Source: Pseudobdellovibrionaceae bacterium (lineage in GTDB: Bacteria > Bdellovibrionota > Bdellovibrionia > Bdellovibrionales > UBA1609). Taken from it: a DNA stretch of 64,000 bases. Positions within the stretch are counted from its first letter, which is position 1; every line of letters starts with the position of its first letter. The position numbers and the translations under genes were made by a program. Positions 62,498 to 64,000 of the stretch are shown one piece after another. The notes under the pieces are model-generated. The model saw only the letters and a program-made list of their open reading frames with translations, ran no database searches and was not told where the DNA came from. Location of the stretch: assembly GCA_020635075.1 (NCBI GenBank), contig JACKAM010000001.1, forward strand, positions 806,001 through 870,000, read 5' to 3'.

Positions 62498-63547
62498 TCA
62501 GTTCTTTAGTCCGTGAGCCCGAGACTCAAGAATTCCCATGGGTGTCATTTCCATGAATAGGGCGTTGCTGCGAATATCCTCAATCCGCGTGGCATTAAGG
62601 TAACTCATGCCACTGCGAAGGCCGCCCGAAAGCTCGTTAATCACATCATAGATATGGCCCTTAACCGGCAGTTGGGTGGACTCTCCTTCAGGGGCCATAC
62701 CCTCGGGGACTCCTCCTCGCCAGGAGACTTGGGCGGCCTTAGAGGCCATTCCCCGATATTGCTTCATGCCGTTGCGGATAGGGCCAGGGGTCTCAATAGT
62801 GCCCGCCAACAGAGAACCCAACATCACGGAGTCCGCTCCGGCGGCAAGTGCCTTAACAATGTCTCCCGAGCTTTTGACGCCACCATCAGCAATCACTGGG
62901 ACTCCCTTGGCGCGGGCAACGTGAGCGCAAAGGGAGATCGCTGTGAGCTGAGGGACTCCACAGCCGGTGATAATGCGCGTGGTACACATGGAACCAGGAC
63001 CAATGCCCACCTTGATGGCGTCGGCTCCTGCTTCAATTAAATCCTCAGCACCTTTAGGGGTTGCAATATTGCCCGCAATGATCTGCAGCCCCTTGAACTC
63101 GGACTTGAGCCAGCTCATCACTTCGAGCATGGCGACCGAATGCCCGTGGGCGATATCGATGGTGAGAACATCCACGCCACTTTCCACCAAGGCCTTGGCA
63201 CGATCTTGGTAATCTTCATTGACCCCAATTGATGCGCCAATGTGGGCAGCGCCTGACTCCTTGACCCTGGTCACTTGTTTGACCTGATCTGCAATGGACA
63301 TAAAACGGTGAAGGATGCCAATGGCCCCAAGCTTGCCCATGCCGATGGCCATTTCTGCTTCAGTCACGGTATCCATATTGGCGCTAATGAAAGGGCGATC
63401 AATAGTCATTTCTCGGGTGAGGTGTGTGGAGAGATCAGGGTCACGACGGGAACGGACTTCTGATTTGTTTGGTACCAGCAAAACATCATCAAAGGTGTAG
63501 GCCTTGCCCCTTGTCGTTAAAGCTTCCCAATTAAACATCAATTCCAT
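62498..63547 (-). CDS. IMP dehydrogenase/GMP reductase family protein without CBS domains
   Basis: The 349-residue TIM barrel has FDDVLLVP, GIGPGSMCTTR with the catalytic Cys, IADGGVKSSGD and GGLRSGMSYL. IMP dehydrogenase usually has about 490 residues with a CBS pair inserted after the first strands; that insert is missing here, giving GMP-reductase length. The flap (SWRGGVPEGMAPEGEST) lacks the Arg-Tyr pair of IMP dehydrogenase. So GMP reductase (guaC-like) is slightly favoured, though the N-terminal half looks IMPDH-like. GGAGGAATCA precedes the ATG. Confidence 0.85.
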   Translation of the reverse strand: MELMFNWEALTTRGKAYTFDDVLLVPNKSEVRSRRDPDLSTHLTREMTIDRPFISANMDTVTEAEMAIGMGKLGAIGILHRFMSIADQVKQVTRVKESGAAHIGASIGVNEDYQDRAKALVESGVDVLTIDIAHGHSVAMLEVMSWLKSEFKGLQIIAGNIATPKGAEDLIEAGADAIKVGIGPGSMCTTRIITGCGVPQLTAISLCAHVARAKGVPVIADGGVKSSGDIVKALAAGADSVMLGSLLAGTIETPGPIRNGMKQYRGMASKAAQVSWRGGVPEGMAPEGESTQLPVKGHIYDVINELSGGLRSGMSYLNATRIEDIRSNALFMEMTPMGILESRAHGLKN

Positions 63548-63563
63548 TGATTCCTCCCCGGCT

Positions 63564-64000
63564 TTAGCAGCTTGATTGAAGTTGTTTGCTTCGGGCTTCG
63601 TAAATGAAGAAAAACCAGATGTAAAAGTAGATCGAGGCCAGCATCGACAACCCTCCTGTTAAAACGCGGGCTGTGGGATGAGTCAATGCCGGATGAAGCT
63701 GGCCAAGCATTTCAAAGCCCAGCTCCAAGCCAAAGCTCATGGCAAATAGCAAAACCAACCACCAAAAGACGCCGACGGTCAGAAGGCTCGATCGCTCCAG
63801 AGCATCGACCTTTCCTTGTTGATACTGGGGGTCTAATAGGACAACAAAGGGGACAAAAAGATAGCGAATCTGTTTGTAGATTCCAGGAAGGATTAAAAGG
63901 AGACTCCATAAAATGACATAAGCTGTCATCCTAAGGCCTTCAACAAAAAGTGGCCAGCCCTGTTGGTTGGCCACCTTCACCCAGGAGCGGAGGGGTTTAC
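63564..64000 (-). CDS. Membrane protein of unknown function, 5' end missing
   Basis: The frame is open to the right edge of the window. The visible 145 residues include three or four membrane spans. LLLILPGIYKQIRYLFVPFV resembles the DUF975/YciC-type membrane proteins, in which a leucine-rich ILPG helix is followed by a conserved tyrosine and proline. Function unknown. It would be upstream of the IMPDH/GMPR gene on the same strand, 16 bases away. Confidence 0.65.
   Translation of the reverse strand, partial: KPLRSWVKVANQQGWPLFVEGLRMTAYVILWSLLLILPGIYKQIRYLFVPFVVLLDPQYQQGKVDALERSSLLTVGVFWWLVLLFAMSFGLELGFEMLGQLHPALTHPTARVLTGGLSMLASIYFYIWFFFIYEARSKQLQSSC

Noticed and set aside
1..64000. CRISPR arrays, prophage or insertion sequences
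   Set aside because: No regularly spaced repeats, integrase, transposase or phage structural genes were seen in the window.

Overview
The window is a gene-dense stretch of a Gram-negative chromosome: Kdo transferase, Lol- and Mla-type envelope transport, several predicted outer-membrane barrels and many lipoproteins. The abundance of exported hydrolases, lipoproteins with no recognisable family, MotA/MotB relatives and a possible flagellar-sigma promoter suggests a Bdellovibrionota-like (Bdellovibrio or relative) bacterium. That placement is inference from style and content; no 16S gene or other marker here proves it. No phage or insertion sequence was seen. The mobile signals are two copies of a 95-bp palindromic repeat and a group II intron that lacks its reverse transcriptase.

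Layout. 1-10.3 kb: a truncated EF-hand protein, a YceI-like secreted protein flanked by the 95-bp repeats, a membrane protein, a putative enoyl-reductase-like protein, and a barrel gene overlapping a 1363-residue lipoprotein gene. 10.3-15.8 kb (minus strand): WaaA and a heptosyltransferase-like enzyme of LPS core synthesis, an exported protein with two uracil-DNA-glycosylase-like domains, and a HAD phosphatase. 15.9-20.5 kb: an operon of a PEGA/TPR lipoprotein, MotA-like, MotB-like, a membrane protein combining FliF-like and FliG-like parts, and a barrel; this looks like an ion-driven motor that is not a standard flagellum. 20.6-27.2 kb: an NHL-repeat lipoprotein, a histidine kinase and an M16 protease with a membrane/PH-like tail.

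27.2-44.3 kb: unknown exported proteins, an alpha/beta hydrolase, a three-gene Fe3+-type ABC transporter, an AraC-type membrane regulator, a fatty-acid-hydroxylase gene paired with an ArsR-rhodanese regulator, an aspartic protease/AstE-like pair, a dicarboxylate/glutamate symporter and a sigma54 activator with a degenerate receiver. About 1 kb without genes (43.4-44.5 kb) holds the ORF-less group II intron, recognised by a near-canonical domain V.

44.5-64 kb: a fungalysin-like metalloprotease whose propeptide-like domain is encoded by the next gene, two exported proteins of unknown function, tRNA-Ala(GGC), RidA, a YdcF-like protein, an Mla/Mce lipid-transport operon whose ATPase has degenerate motifs, a LolC/E permease and a serine protease. 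A diaminopimelate/lysine and cell-wall block follows (dapD, MpaA-like amidase, lysC, lysA, DUF502 protein, murI), then a terminator-bearing structured RNA region, a CBS-less IMP dehydrogenase/GMP reductase and a truncated membrane protein.
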